From the NCBI GenBank assembly GCA_003247835.1, contig QJYB01000091.1, positions 37,304 through 101,303 of the forward strand: a stretch of 64,000 nt of DNA, read 5' to 3'. This document shows positions 45,210-54,809 of the stretch, piece after piece. The position numbers and the translations under genes were made by a program. The notes under the pieces were generated by a model, which did no database searches, had not been told where the DNA came from, and saw only the letters and a program-made list of their open reading frames with translations. Source of the DNA: Gammaproteobacteria bacterium (GTDB taxonomy: Bacteria > Pseudomonadota > Gammaproteobacteria > Pseudomonadales > Azotimanducaceae). The stretch's first letter is position 1, and every line of letters starts with the position of its first letter.

Positions 45210-47252
45210 TCAGCGCACGGTCATGCCGGGTTCGGCTCCGCTGTCGGGCCGGATCAGGAAGATCTCGCTGCCGCCTTCACCAGCAGCGAGCACCATACCC
45301 TCGGAGACACCGAAGCGCATCTTGCGTGGCGCCAGGTTTGCCACCACCACCGTGAGCTGTCCGATCAGTGACGGGGCATCGTAGGCCGACTTGATTCCCG
45401 AGAATACCGTCCGCTCCTCGCCGTTCCCCAGGTCGAGGCGGAGCTCGAGCAGCTTGTCGGCGCCTTCCACCGGCGACGCGTCGACGATGCGGGCGACCTT
45501 GAGCTCGACCCGGGCGAAGTCGTCGATGGAGATGTGATCCGGGTCCGCAGAAGAAGCGTTAGCCCTGCTGTCAGCACCCGTCGCGGCCGGCGACGCCGAT
45601 GCTCCGGCCGGCGTCTCCCGGGAGGCCTCGATCAGCCGGTCCACCGTTTCCCGCTCCAGGCGGGCAAAGAGTGGTTTGAACGGATGGATCGTGTGATCGA
45701 GAAGCGGTGCGTCCAGGTCCGCCCAGCTCAGCGGCTCCACGTTCAGGAACGTTTCCGCCTCTGACGCCATCTTCGGCAGGATGGGTTTCAGGTAGATCAC
45801 CAGCAGCCGGAACAGATTCAACCCCATGCTGCACACGGCCTGTACGCGGTCCCGCTGGTCGGGTTCCTTGATGAGCTGCCAGGGCGCGCTCGCGGCTATG
45901 TACTGATTCGCGAGATCGGCGAGCCGGGTGATCTCACGCACGGCGCGGCCCGTTTCGTCGGCCTCGTACCAGGCGGCGATCTGTTCCGCGGATCCGGTAA
46001 ACGTCTGCCAGAGCGTCTCGTCGTCGAGCGCCGCGGCGAGAACGCCATCGAACTGCTTGCTGATGAAGCCGGCGCAACGACTGGCGATGTTCACGACCTT
46101 GCCGACCAGATCCGAGTTCACCCGGGCGACGAAGTCGTCCAGGTTGATGTCCATGTCGTCCACGCTGCCCGACAGCTTGGTGGCGTAGTAGTAGCGCAGG
46201 TACTCGGGCTCCATGAACTTGAGATAGGTCGCGGCATTGATGAACGTGCCGCGGGATTTGGACATGCGCGTACCGTCCACGGTGATGAAGCCGTGCACAT
46301 GCAGGCGGGTGGGTGTTCGAAAACCGGAAGCGTCGAGCACCGAAGGCCAGAACAGCGCGTGGAAGTTGATGATGTCCTTGCCGATGAAGTGATGGACCTC
46401 GGTATCCCTGCCGGGCAGCCAGTAGTCGTCGAACGACACCTCGTTGTGCCGGTCGGCATAGTTGCGGAAGCTCGCCATGTAGCCGATGGGGGCGTCCATC
46501 CACACGTAGAAATACTTGTTCGTGGTACCGGGAATGAGGAAACCGAAATACGGGGCATCGCGGGAGATGTCCCAGGGCTTCAGTCCGTCCTCGAACCACT
46601 CGCCGAGCTTGTTGGCGACCTCGGGCTGGACGGTGCCGCTGGCGAGCCAGCTTTTCAGAAAGTCGGTGTATTTCGGCAGATCGAAGAAGTAGTGCTCCGA
46701 AGCGCGTACCTCAGGTGTGGCGCCGGACAGGGTCGAGCGCGGACTGCCGAGCGCCATCGCGTCGTACGTGGCGCTGCAGACGTCGCAGTTGTCGCCGGGC
46801 TGATCGGGCGAGCCGCAGTTCGGGCATGTACCGCGCACGAACCGGTCGGCGAGGAACATGGACCGCTCGGGATCGTAGAGCTGCTTCACCTCCTCGGTGA
46901 AGATGAGTCCTGCGTCCGAGAGCCGCGTGAAGATGAGCTCGGCGTACTCGCGGTTCTCGTCCGAGTGGGTGGAGTAGTAGTTGTCGTGGCCGATCAGAAA
47001 TCCCCGGAAGTCCCGCTCGTGCTCCTCCCGGATCTGCTCGATCAGCGTTTCGGCATCGATGCCGCGGGACTCCGCCATGAGCATGGTGGCGGTTCCGTGC
47101 GTATCGTCCGCGCAGACGTAGATCACCTGATGACCGCGCATACGCTGAAAACGCACCCAGATGTCGGTCTGGATGTGTTCCAGCAGGTGGCCGAGATGGA
47201 TCGCGCCATTGACGTAGGGCAGGGCGCTCGTGACCAGAATACGTCGGGACAT
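45210..47252 (-). CDS. metG: Methionyl-tRNA synthetase
   Basis: A 680-residue class I synthetase charging tRNA-Met. ATG 47252 gives [23 protein letters not shown] with the HIGH-type signature; the frame extends upstream but without homology. The zinc-binding knuckle is [17 protein letters not shown] and the KMSKS loop reads RMSKSRGTF. After the anticodon-binding helical domain and a low-complexity linker there is a C-terminal OB-fold tRNA-binding domain ([20 protein letters not shown]) that mediates dimerisation. It is divergent from mrp and followed closely by rnfA. Confidence 0.97.
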   Translation of the reverse strand: MSRRILVTSALPYVNGAIHLGHLLEHIQTDIWVRFQRMRGHQVIYVCADDTHGTATMLMAESRGIDAETLIEQIREEHERDFRGFLIGHDNYYSTHSDENREYAELIFTRLSDAGLIFTEEVKQLYDPERSMFLADRFVRGTCPNCGSPDQPGDNCDVCSATYDAMALGSPRSTLSGATPEVRASEHYFFDLPKYTDFLKSWLASGTVQPEVANKLGEWFEDGLKPWDISRDAPYFGFLIPGTTNKYFYVWMDAPIGYMASFRNYADRHNEVSFDDYWLPGRDTEVHHFIGKDIINFHALFWPSVLDASGFRTPTRLHVHGFITVDGTRMSKSRGTFINAATYLKFMEPEYLRYYYATKLSGSVDDMDINLDDFVARVNSDLVGKVVNIASRCAGFISKQFDGVLAAALDDETLWQTFTGSAEQIAAWYEADETGRAVREITRLADLANQYIAASAPWQLIKEPDQRDRVQAVCSMGLNLFRLLVIYLKPILPKMASEAETFLNVEPLSWADLDAPLLDHTIHPFKPLFARLERETVDRLIEASRETPAGASASPAATGADSRANASSADPDHISIDDFARVELKVARIVDASPVEGADKLLELRLDLGNGEERTVFSGIKSAYDAPSLIGQLTVVVANLAPRKMRFGVSEGMVLAAGEGGSEIFLIRPDSGAEPGMTVR

Positions 47253-47307
47253 GGGAGCCGTGAGGTCGCTGCGGGCTGAAAAATCGCGACTATACCGGCA
47301 ACTCACC

Positions 47308-47313
47308 TATAAT
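47308..47313 (+). promoter_or_regulatory. Consensus -10 element (TATAAT) upstream of mrp
   Basis: A perfect TATAAT lies 70 bases before the mrp ATG in the 130-base spacer between divergent metG and mrp. The expected -35 region (about 47285-47290) does not match TTGACA well, so the promoter may be weak or activator-dependent. Confidence 0.45.
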
Positions 47314-47382
47314 GCGCGGCCTCGAAAACCCGACCCGCACCGGACGGTGCGGACGAACGCTTCGTGAGCAGAGAGACCATAC

Positions 47383-48414
47383 ATGCGCATTGAGGCCTTT
47401 CCCGATCCCTGTCTCGGCACCCCCTGGGGTGAGCTCGGCGCACGGATTCTGTCCAGCGGCAACAAGGTTTCCGTGACGCTGGGATATCCGGCCCGGGGTG
47501 CGGAAGATGACTACGCCCGGGCGCTGGCCAACTTCCTCGGGGTCGATGCCGTGACGCTCGATCTCAAGTTCTCACCCCCGTCTGGCCGCGGTATCAGTCA
47601 GGTCCGGCACATCATCGCGGTCGCTTCCGCCAAAGGCGGCGTCGGCAAGTCCACCACCGCCGTGAATCTGGCGCTGGCGCTGACTGCCGAAGGCGCCAAG
47701 GTCGGGCTTCTGGACGCGGACATCTACGGGCCGAGCCAGGGCATGATGCTGGGTGTGCCCGAAGGACGCCGGCCGGAATCCAAGGACGGCGGGAAGTCCT
47801 TCCAGCCCATCAAGGCACACGGTATCCAGGCCATGTCCATGAGCTTCCTGGTGTCCGAGTCCACGCCCATGGTCTGGCGGGGCCCCATTGTGTCCGGCGC
47901 CCTGCAGCAGCTGCTGACGCAGACCGCCTGGCATGATCTGGATTATCTGATCGTCGACATGCCGCCGGGCACGGGTGACATCCAGCTCACCCTGTCGCAA
48001 CGCGTACCCGTGGCCGGCGCGGTCATCGTCACCACCCCACAGGACATCGCACTGCTGGACGCGCGCAAGGGCATCGAGATGTTCCGCAAGGTGGACATCG
48101 CCGTACTGGGCGTCATCGAGAACATGAGTACGTTCGTCTGTCCGAACTGCGGCACCGAGAGTCACCTGTTCGGTGAAGGCGGTGGTGAGAAGATCGCCCG
48201 GGAGTGTGGCGTGCCGCTGCTGGCCGAGCTGCCGCTTGCCATGGAGATCCGCGAGCAGGCGGATGGCGGCAGGCCGACGGTGGCCGCCGACCCGACGGGC
48301 GCCATCGCCGCCGTCTACCGGCGCGCCGCCAGGCACATGGCCGCGCGCCTGTGGGCGGTCAGCCAGGGAACCGGCGGCCAGGCTGGCATTCAGATCACCA
48401 TGACCGACGACTGA
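47383..48414 (+). CDS. mrp: Mrp/ApbC/NBP35-family iron-sulfur carrier ATPase
   Basis: A 343-residue P-loop ATPase. The deviant Walker A motif is SAKGGVGKSTTAVNLA, the switch region is LLDADIYGPSQGMMLG, and the DMPPGTGDIQLTLSQ block is intact. The CPNC motif in FVCPNCGTES supplies the pair of cysteines by which a dimer bridges a [4Fe-4S] cluster. An N-terminal domain of about 85 residues precedes it, shorter than the full DUF59 domain of some homologues. Its role is delivery or assembly of Fe-S clusters. The metG-mrp-dcd arrangement is common in Gammaproteobacteria. Confidence 0.94.
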   Translation: MRIEAFPDPCLGTPWGELGARILSSGNKVSVTLGYPARGAEDDYARALANFLGVDAVTLDLKFSPPSGRGISQVRHIIAVASAKGGVGKSTTAVNLALALTAEGAKVGLLDADIYGPSQGMMLGVPEGRRPESKDGGKSFQPIKAHGIQAMSMSFLVSESTPMVWRGPIVSGALQQLLTQTAWHDLDYLIVDMPPGTGDIQLTLSQRVPVAGAVIVTTPQDIALLDARKGIEMFRKVDIAVLGVIENMSTFVCPNCGTESHLFGEGGGEKIARECGVPLLAELPLAMEIREQADGGRPTVAADPTGAIAAVYRRAARHMAARLWAVSQGTGGQAGIQITMTDD

Positions 48415-48444
48415 CAAGCGGTACAACGGAGTGCGAAGAGCCAG

Positions 48445-49008
48445 ATGACGATCAAATCAGACCGCTGGATCCGGGAAATGGCCGGCAAGGGCATGATCGA
48501 GCCCTTCGAACCGGGACAGGTCCGCTATGCCGGGGATCAGAAGGTGATCTCCTACGGAACCTCGAGCTATGGATACGACGTGCGCTGCGCCCCGGAGTTC
48601 AAGGTGTTCACCAATATTTACTCCGCCACGGTGGACCCCAAGGCCTTCGATCCGCGCAGTTTCGTGGACGTGTCGGGTGACGTCTGTGTGATACCGCCCA
48701 ATTCCTTCGCGCTCGCAAGCACCGTGGAGTACTTCCGGATTCCGAGGGACGTGCTGGTGATCTGCCTGGGAAAATCGACTTACGCGCGTTGCGGAATAAT
48801 CGTCAACGTCACGCCGCTCGAGCCCGAGTGGGAAGGGCATGTGACCCTGGAGTTCTCCAACACCACCAATCTGCCCGCCAAGATCTACGCCAACGAAGGG
48901 GTGGCGCAGATGCTCTTCTTCCAGTCGGATGAAGCGTGCGAGGTGACGTACAAGGATCGGGGCGGCAAGTACCAGGGCCAGCGGGGCGTGACGCTGCCGA
49001 AAACCTAG
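48445..49008 (+). CDS. dcd: dCTP deaminase
   Basis: A 187-residue trimeric enzyme converting dCTP to dUTP for thymidylate synthesis. Family blocks are [14 protein letters not shown], the nucleotide-binding [23 protein letters not shown] (with the SxxARxG arginine), the catalytic glutamate in [13 protein letters not shown], and [10 protein letters not shown]. The length fits the 188-residue form rather than the 193-residue E. coli form. It lies 30 bases after mrp. Function alongside nrdAB in dNTP supply is a natural pairing, though the genes are not linked. Confidence 0.96.
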   Translation: MTIKSDRWIREMAGKGMIEPFEPGQVRYAGDQKVISYGTSSYGYDVRCAPEFKVFTNIYSATVDPKAFDPRSFVDVSGDVCVIPPNSFALASTVEYFRIPRDVLVICLGKSTYARCGIIVNVTPLEPEWEGHVTLEFSNTTNLPAKIYANEGVAQMLFFQSDEACEVTYKDRGGKYQGQRGVTLPKT

Positions 49009-49030
49009 ACGGGCTACGTCGGCAGACGCA

Positions 49031-50080
49031 TCAGTCGATCAGCACCTGGCCCGGTCCGGCGGCGGTGCCCGCATCGACCATACGGCCGATGACGGTCGCC
49101 GTCTCACCCGCCTCGGTGAGCAGCTCAATGGCCCTCGGCGTGTCCGCCGGCGCCACCGCGATCACGAAGCCTATTCCGAGATTGAAGGTGCGCTGCATTT
49201 CCTGCTCAGCCACGTTGCCGGCCTGCTGCAGCCAGCTGAACACGTCCGGTCGCGCCCAGCTGTCGAGATCAACCAGGGCGGCCAGTGGCTTGTCCTCGAA
49301 CATCCGCGGCAGATTCTCGGTCAGCCCACCGCCGGTGATGTGGCTCATGCCCCTGATGGTGATCGTCTCCTGCAGAGTCAGCACGGCCCTCGCATAGATG
49401 CGGGTCGGTGCCATGAGCTGATCGAGCAGGGCAGCGTCGAGCCGTGTCCCCGTCTTCTCGACGATGCGCCGGATCAGGGAGTAACCGTTGGAGTGGGGGC
49501 CGCTCGAGGTCAGGCCGATCAGCACGTCACCGGCAGCGAGATCTGCGCCGCTGACGATGGCGTCCTTCTCCACGACGCCGATGCAGAAGCCGGCCAGGTC
49601 GTAGTCACCACCCGGATAGAACCCCGGCATCTCCGCGGTCTCGCCACCGACCAGCGCGCAGCCGGCCAGCTCGCAGCCACGGGCGATGCCGTTGATCACG
49701 CGTTCCGCCACCTCCACGTCGAGTTTGCCCGTGGCGTAGTAGTCGAGGAACAGGAAGGGCTCCGCGCCGGTGACCAGTACGTCGTTGGCGCACATGGCGA
49801 CCAGGTCCTGTCCGACTCCGTCGTGACGGTCGTGGTCGATGGCGAGCTTGAGCTTCGTTCCGACACCGTCGGTACCGGTGACGAGTACGGGATGGCGGTA
49901 GCGAGTGGGCAGCTCCGCCAGTGCGGCAAAGCCACCCAGACTGGAGAGCTGCTCGGGACGGCGGGTCGCACGGGCGGCGGGACTGATGCGTCGCACCAGC
50001 TCCGCGCCGGCATCGATGTCGACCCCGGCATCACGATAGGTGAGACCTGCCGGTGGTGGCGTCTGACTGGGGTCGCTCAA
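49031..50080 (-). CDS. purM: Phosphoribosylformylglycinamidine cyclo-ligase
   Basis: A 349-residue AIR synthetase of purine biosynthesis. The start is TTG 50080 with GAAGGA eight bases upstream; the protein then opens with [20 protein letters not shown] like other PurM proteins. Blocks include [15 protein letters not shown] (ATP loop), [33 protein letters not shown] and the late [15 protein letters not shown]. It is convergent with dcd and divergent from the DUF2066 gene. No purN follows, unlike in E. coli. Confidence 0.96.
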   Translation of the reverse strand: MSDPSQTPPPAGLTYRDAGVDIDAGAELVRRISPAARATRRPEQLSSLGGFAALAELPTRYRHPVLVTGTDGVGTKLKLAIDHDRHDGVGQDLVAMCANDVLVTGAEPFLFLDYYATGKLDVEVAERVINGIARGCELAGCALVGGETAEMPGFYPGGDYDLAGFCIGVVEKDAIVSGADLAAGDVLIGLTSSGPHSNGYSLIRRIVEKTGTRLDAALLDQLMAPTRIYARAVLTLQETITIRGMSHITGGGLTENLPRMFEDKPLAALVDLDSWARPDVFSWLQQAGNVAEQEMQRTFNLGIGFVIAVAPADTPRAIELLTEAGETATVIGRMVDAGTAAGPGQVLID

Positions 50081-50212
50081 GGGGTCTAATCCTTCGCCGA
50101 ACGGGTTGCGCGAGCCGTTGCCGGCCGCCTCGCGCGGGGCCGAGAGTGTACCAGACCTGAAAATTCGAATTCGGTAAACTTGCCGCCCTCGAACCCGGCA
50201 CGGGAAACGGCA

Positions 50213-51265
50213 TTGCGTAGCCTGCTCACATTGCTTCTGGTGCTCTCACCCCTCGGCGTCGTCCGGGCGGCCGAAGTGGTGCCGTGGCTGTACGAGGTGG
50301 CCGTACCCGTCACCAATCAGTCCGACGGTGAGCGTCGCCGCGCGTCATCGGAGGGACTGGCGGTGCTGCTGACCCGACTCACCGGGCTTGCCGACGTGCC
50401 GCGCACACCGGAGGTCAGCAAAGCTCTGTCGGCGCCGGACGGTTACTACAACGAGTTCCACTTCACCGTCGACGACGAAGCCGTGGCCGCGGGCGAGAGT
50501 GGACTGCGCGTGGTGTTTCAGTTCGATCCGGATCCGGTGCTGGATCTGGTCCGGCGCGCCGACCTGCCCATCTGGCGGGCGAGCCGCGAAAGGGTTCTGG
50601 TCTGGGCAGTGATCCAGGAGGGCAGCGAGCGCACGATCGTCGGTGCCACCAGCGACCTGCCGCTGGTGAAAGGTCTGAACGACGAGGCACGGGCACGTGG
50701 CCTGCCGCTCAACCTGCCGCTGCTCGATCTGGAAGACCAGCTAGCCGTGGATCCCGCCGCGATCTGGGGTCGGCTGTCCCAGGTCATCGATGCGGCGTCG
50801 GAGCGGTACGGCGCGGAGGTGCTGCTGCTGGGACGCATCACCCCTTCGGCCGACGGTTGGCAGAGCGACTGGGAGTTCTGGGTGGATGGGGCGCTCGTCC
50901 CCCATACCGCGCAGGGACCCGATCTTGCCGCTCAGGGGCGGGAGGTGGTGGACGTGCTCGCCGACGAGCTGGCCGCCCGCCGGGTCGTTCATGGCCGCGA
51001 GGCGGGACGGCTGGCCATCTCCGTGTCCGGTGTGGAAAGTCCGGCCGCCTACGGTGCGCTGCTCGGTTATCTCAAGAGCCTCGAGTTCGTGCAGAACGTT
51101 GGTGTGTCCGGCATCCGGGACGGACGGCTCTGGCTGGTTGTCGACACGCCGGCGGAGGCGCCCCGGTTGCTGGAAACCTTCGAGCGGGACGGGCAGCTCA
51201 AGGACGATCAGCTGGCGCTGATCGATGGCGCGGACCTGAGACTGGTCTGGCGCGGGGGTGGCTGA
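50213..51265 (+). CDS. DUF2066 exported protein
   Basis: A 350-residue protein with an N-terminal signal peptide ([19 protein letters not shown]). I place the start at TTG 50213 because the signal peptide is then clean and GGGA lies six bases upstream; TTG 50180 is an alternative. The mature part matches the DUF2066 family often found between purM and hda: [24 protein letters not shown] at the start, an [20 protein letters not shown] block in the middle, and a C-terminal [20 protein letters not shown] domain. The function of the family is unknown. It overlaps the next gene by eight bases. Confidence 0.85.
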   Translation: MRSLLTLLLVLSPLGVVRAAEVVPWLYEVAVPVTNQSDGERRRASSEGLAVLLTRLTGLADVPRTPEVSKALSAPDGYYNEFHFTVDDEAVAAGESGLRVVFQFDPDPVLDLVRRADLPIWRASRERVLVWAVIQEGSERTIVGATSDLPLVKGLNDEARARGLPLNLPLLDLEDQLAVDPAAIWGRLSQVIDAASERYGAEVLLLGRITPSADGWQSDWEFWVDGALVPHTAQGPDLAAQGREVVDVLADELAARRVVHGREAGRLAISVSGVESPAAYGALLGYLKSLEFVQNVGVSGIRDGRLWLVVDTPAEAPRLLETFERDGQLKDDQLALIDGADLRLVWRGGG

Positions 51266-51842
51266 TCTGAATCTCTCCCAGCTGCCGAACTTCATCACCG
51301 TGCTGCGCATCCTGCTGGTGCTGCCCACGGCATGGCTCCTCGTGATGAACCGCTACACCGAAGCGCTGGTGCTCATGGCCGTGGCTGGTGCCAGCGATGC
51401 GCTGGACGGTGCTCTGGCCCGTCGTTTCGGCTGGATCAGCCGGTTCGGCTCCGCCATGGATCCCGTGGCAGACAAGCTGCTGGTGGCGGCCATGTTCGTC
51501 GTGTTCACCCTCCAGGAACACATTCCCATCTGGGTGGCCGCCATCGTCCTGGGCCGGGATGCGATCATCCTGGCAGGTGCCGGTGCCTACCGGCTGCTGT
51601 TCGCACCCATCGAGTTCGCGCCGACACTGGTGAGCAAGGCAAATACGGCCACGCAGATCGTCATGCTGCTGCTGCTCCTGCTCGGTCTGTGCGGTTTCGG
51701 GCGCCTGTCCACCTTCGCGCTGTCGGTGGTGGATCCGTGGTGTTTCTATCTGCTGGCGGTGCTCGGTATCGGGTCCGGCCTCGATTACGTGATTACCTGG
51801 GGTGCGAAAGCGATCCGGCAGGGTCGGACCGGCGCCCGATGA
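51258..51842 (+). CDS. CDP-alcohol phosphatidyltransferase family protein
   Basis: A 194-residue membrane enzyme starting at GTG 51258. The family motif D-x2-D-G-x2-A-R-x8-G-x3-D-x3-D is complete in SDALDGALARRFGWIS followed by RFGSAMDPVADK. About five transmembrane segments follow. It transfers a phosphatidyl group from CDP-diacylglycerol to an alcohol; the resemblance is to PgsA-type phosphatidylglycerophosphate synthases, but a cardiolipin-synthase-like role is possible and the alcohol cannot be read from the motif. It is in the DUF2066-hda operon. Confidence 0.9.
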   Translation: MADLNLSQLPNFITVLRILLVLPTAWLLVMNRYTEALVLMAVAGASDALDGALARRFGWISRFGSAMDPVADKLLVAAMFVVFTLQEHIPIWVAAIVLGRDAIILAGAGAYRLLFAPIEFAPTLVSKANTATQIVMLLLLLLGLCGFGRLSTFALSVVDPWCFYLLAVLGIGSGLDYVITWGAKAIRQGRTGAR

Positions 51843-51849
51843 GATCTCC

Positions 51850-52545
51850 ATGACCGAGCCGACTGGCCAGCTCACCATCCCGCTCAACCTGAAGGCGCTT
51901 CACCGTCTGGAAGACTTCGAACCCGGAGCCAACGACGAGCTCCTGGCACGGATCCGGGAGCAGGCTGGCGGGGCCGGTCTGCCTGGACTGTGGATCTGGG
52001 GTAGTCCCGGCAGCGGCAGAAGCCACCTGCTGCAGGGCGCCTGTCAGTCGGTGCAGGACCGCGGCGGTCGCGCCAGCTACCTGCCCCTGACGCAGCTGCG
52101 CCACGAGCCGGAGGTGCTGGACGGGCTGGTCGCGGACCTGATCGCCGTGGATGACGTCGAGACTTGGCTGGGCTTGCGGGAGCTGGAGATCGCGCTGATG
52201 GGTCTCTACCAGATGCAGATCGACCGGCGGCGAGCGCTGCTGCTTGCGGCGGGTCAGAGCGCCTCGCGGCTCACGTTCCAGCTGGCAGACCTGGGGTCGC
52301 GTTTCCGTTCCCTGCCGTCGTTCGTCGTTGCCTCGCCGGACGACGCCGGCCTGCGACGGATTCTTACGGCCAAGGCGCACCACCGCGGGCTGGTGCTGAG
52401 TGAAGGTGTGCTCGATTACTGGATGCATCGGGGACCCAGATCTCTGCCGCGGCTGCTCGAGCAACTCGCCCTGCTGGACGCGCGCGCCCTGGCCGAGCAG
52501 CGTCGCATCACGGTGCCGCTCATCAAGTCGGTGCTCGGCCTGTGA
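51850..52545 (+). CDS. hda: DnaA regulatory inactivator Hda
   Basis: A 231-residue DnaA-like AAA+ protein that, with the beta clamp, promotes hydrolysis of DnaA-bound ATP after initiation. ATG 51850 places the clamp-binding motif near the N-terminus (QLTIPLNL). The Walker A loop is WGSPGSGRSHLL, with arginine in place of the usual lysine, an accepted Hda variant; IAVDDVETWLG is Walker B, and RFRSLPSFVV sits near the arginine finger. It is followed by an overlapping glycosyltransferase gene. Confidence 0.9.
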   Translation: MTEPTGQLTIPLNLKALHRLEDFEPGANDELLARIREQAGGAGLPGLWIWGSPGSGRSHLLQGACQSVQDRGGRASYLPLTQLRHEPEVLDGLVADLIAVDDVETWLGLRELEIALMGLYQMQIDRRRALLLAAGQSASRLTFQLADLGSRFRSLPSFVVASPDDAGLRRILTAKAHHRGLVLSEGVLDYWMHRGPRSLPRLLEQLALLDARALAEQRRITVPLIKSVLGL

Positions 52546-53600
52546 AACGGCTGCTCTGCACCGGTGGCGGAACGGCGGGTCACGTGGTCCCGACGCTGCC
52601 CGTGATGGAAGCCTTCCTGGCCGACGGGGTGCGCGTGGATTTCATCGGCAGCGGCAGCGATCTGGAACGGAGCCTGGTGGCGCCGCTCGGTGTGCCGTTC
52701 CACGCCATCTCCGCAGGCAAGCTGCGTCGCTACGTGTCTCTCGAGAACGTCATCGACGCCTTCCGGGTGCTCGTCGGAATGGTGCAGGCGCTGATACTGC
52801 TGGGGCGGTTGCGACCCGACGTGGTGTTCTCGAAGGGGGGCTTCGTCAGCTTTCCCGTGGTATTTGCCGCCTGGTGCTGGCGGGTACCGGTGGTCGCCCA
52901 CGAGTCGGACCTGAGCCCGGGACTCGCCAACCGGCTCGCGCTGCCGTTCGTGAAGAGCCTGTGTGTGAGCTTTCCTGTCACCAACCCGGCACGCTTCTCC
53001 GGAGAGCTGGTCTATACCGGCACACCGGTCCGGCCGGCGCTGCTCGCAGGAGATGCGGCGCGGGGCAGGGCGCTGCTCGAAGCGCCGGAAGGTAAGCCGG
53101 TGATCGTCGTCACCGGCGGCAGCCTCGGAGCGGAACGGATCAACTCCGTGGTTCGGGAGGCGCTCGAAGCGCTGACCGACCGGGCCGTGATTGCCCACGT
53201 CTGCGGGCCAGGCAGGACGGTCGCCCTGGAGGTCGAGGGCTATCACCAGTTCGAGTACGTCCGGGAGTCCTGGGGCGATCTGCTGGCGGCGGCCGATCTG
53301 GTGGTGTCCCGCTCCGGTGCCAACACGCTCTACGAGTTGCTCTGTCTGCACAAACCCAACCTGCTCATCCCCCTGTCACGCCGGGCGAGCCGTGGCGATC
53401 AGATCGAGAACGCAGCCTGGTCCGAGTCGGAGGGGTACAGCCGGGTGCTTGCCGAGGAGGACCTGGATGCGGTCTCGCTCGTGCGGGCCGTGGATGAAAT
53501 ACTTGCGGACCTGCCGGCGGCTTCTGAGAGAATCGCCGGTTTTTCAGCGCCGGACTCCGTCGCGCTCATCGTCGACGCCGTCCGCCGTGCCGCCGCCTGA
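52542..53600 (+). CDS. MurG-type UDP-GlcNAc glycosyltransferase outside the division cluster
   Basis: A 352-residue GT28-fold enzyme starting at GTG 52542, with a GTGA overlap with hda. The N-terminal loop CTGGGTAGHVVPTLP and the C-terminal nucleotide-sugar site (VVTGGSLGAERIN, then SRSGANTLYELLCL and IPLSRRASRGDQIENA) are those of MurG, which adds GlcNAc to lipid I. The block HESDLSPGLANRLAL resembles Firmicutes-type MurG more than E. coli MurG. No other mur gene is nearby, so it may be a second MurG or a paralogue acting on another lipid-linked substrate. Confidence 0.87.
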   Translation: MKRLLCTGGGTAGHVVPTLPVMEAFLADGVRVDFIGSGSDLERSLVAPLGVPFHAISAGKLRRYVSLENVIDAFRVLVGMVQALILLGRLRPDVVFSKGGFVSFPVVFAAWCWRVPVVAHESDLSPGLANRLALPFVKSLCVSFPVTNPARFSGELVYTGTPVRPALLAGDAARGRALLEAPEGKPVIVVTGGSLGAERINSVVREALEALTDRAVIAHVCGPGRTVALEVEGYHQFEYVRESWGDLLAAADLVVSRSGANTLYELLCLHKPNLLIPLSRRASRGDQIENAAWSESEGYSRVLAEEDLDAVSLVRAVDEILADLPAASERIAGFSAPDSVALIVDAVRRAAA

Positions 53601-53632
53601 TGGGCGCGTACCCTGTAAGCGAGAAAGAACCC

Positions 53633-54808
53633 ATGTACAAGATCAAGACCTTCAATCAGATCGCGGTGCGCGGACTGGAGCGGTTTCCGCGCAACGGCTA
53701 CGAGGTCGGCTCGGAAATCGCCGATCCCCACGCCATCCTGCTGCGCAGCCACAAGCTGGACGCTGCCGAGCTGACACCGAATCTCAAGGCCGTGGCACGG
53801 GCAGGTGCAGGGTTCAACAACGTGCCGGTGGACGCCTGCACCGAGCATGGCATCGTCGTGTTCAACACGCCGGGCGCGAACGCCAACTCCGTCAAGGAGC
53901 TGGTGCTGGCCGCGCTGCTCATCGCCGCTCGTGACGTGGTCGGTGGGGTCCAGTTCGTGCGGGGTCTGGCGGGCATCGACGACGAGGCGGAGCTCAACCG
54001 TCTCGTCGAGGCGGAGAAGAAACGCTTCGGGGGCAGAGAGCTCTACGGCAAGTCGCTGGGGGTGGTGGGTCTCGGTGCCATCGGCTCGCTGGTTGCCCGG
54101 GCGGCACTGGACCTCGGCATGGACGTGCTCGGTTACGACCCTGCCATCTCCGTGGACGCGGCCTGGCGCCTGCCCTCCGAAGTTCAGCGGATGGAGAACC
54201 TGCCGAGCCTGTTCTCACGCGCCGACTTCGTGACGCTGCACGTGCCTCTGCTGCCTGAGACGGAAGGTATGATCAACGAGCAGAGTCTGCGATCGTTCCG
54301 ACCGGGCAGCGTGCTGCTCAACTTCGCGCGGCAGCCCATCGTCGACACCGCAGCCCTGATACGGTCACTGAAAGAGGGCCGGGTAGGTATGTACGTCGCC
54401 GATTTCCCCGTACCGGGGCTGGTCGACCATCCGCGGGTGCGGCTCACCCCTCACCTCGGTGCGAGCACCGAGGAGGCGGAGGAGAACTGTGCGGTGATGG
54501 CGGCCAATCAGCTGATCGCATTCCTGGAAACGGGCAACATCCAGAACTCGGTGAACTTCCCGGCGGTGAGCCTGGAACCCGCCGGCGGCTATCGGCTGGC
54601 GGTCACCAACCGCAACGTGCCGGGCATGCTCGGCAAGATGACGAGCATACTCGCAGCCCACCAGATCAACGTCGTGGACATGATCAACAAGAGCCGCGGA
54701 GACGTGGCTTACAACCTCATCGACGTCACCGACGAACCGTCAGCTACGCTCATCGAAGGTATCTGCTCCATCGACAGCGTCATGAACGTGCGCGAGTTCA
54801 AGATGTAA
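53633..54808 (+). CDS. serA: D-3-phosphoglycerate dehydrogenase (SerA-like, with ACT domain)
   Basis: A 391-residue NAD-dependent 2-hydroxyacid dehydrogenase opening serine biosynthesis. ATG 53633 gives MYKIKTFNQIAVRGLERFP; the frame extends back into the murG end. The NAD-binding motif is GVVGLGAIGSLVARAA; the catalytic arginine lies in the LNFARQPIVD block and the histidine in TPHLGASTEEAEENC. Residues about 315-391 form a regulatory ACT domain (AVTNRNVPGMLGKMTSILA, NVVDMINKSRGD) that should bind serine. The function is the most likely of its family. It ends the hda operon, one base from convergent mnmC. Confidence 0.87.
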   Translation: MYKIKTFNQIAVRGLERFPRNGYEVGSEIADPHAILLRSHKLDAAELTPNLKAVARAGAGFNNVPVDACTEHGIVVFNTPGANANSVKELVLAALLIAARDVVGGVQFVRGLAGIDDEAELNRLVEAEKKRFGGRELYGKSLGVVGLGAIGSLVARAALDLGMDVLGYDPAISVDAAWRLPSEVQRMENLPSLFSRADFVTLHVPLLPETEGMINEQSLRSFRPGSVLLNFARQPIVDTAALIRSLKEGRVGMYVADFPVPGLVDHPRVRLTPHLGASTEEAEENCAVMAANQLIAFLETGNIQNSVNFPAVSLEPAGGYRLAVTNRNVPGMLGKMTSILAAHQINVVDMINKSRGDVAYNLIDVTDEPSATLIEGICSIDSVMNVREFKM

Positions 54809-54809
54809 C

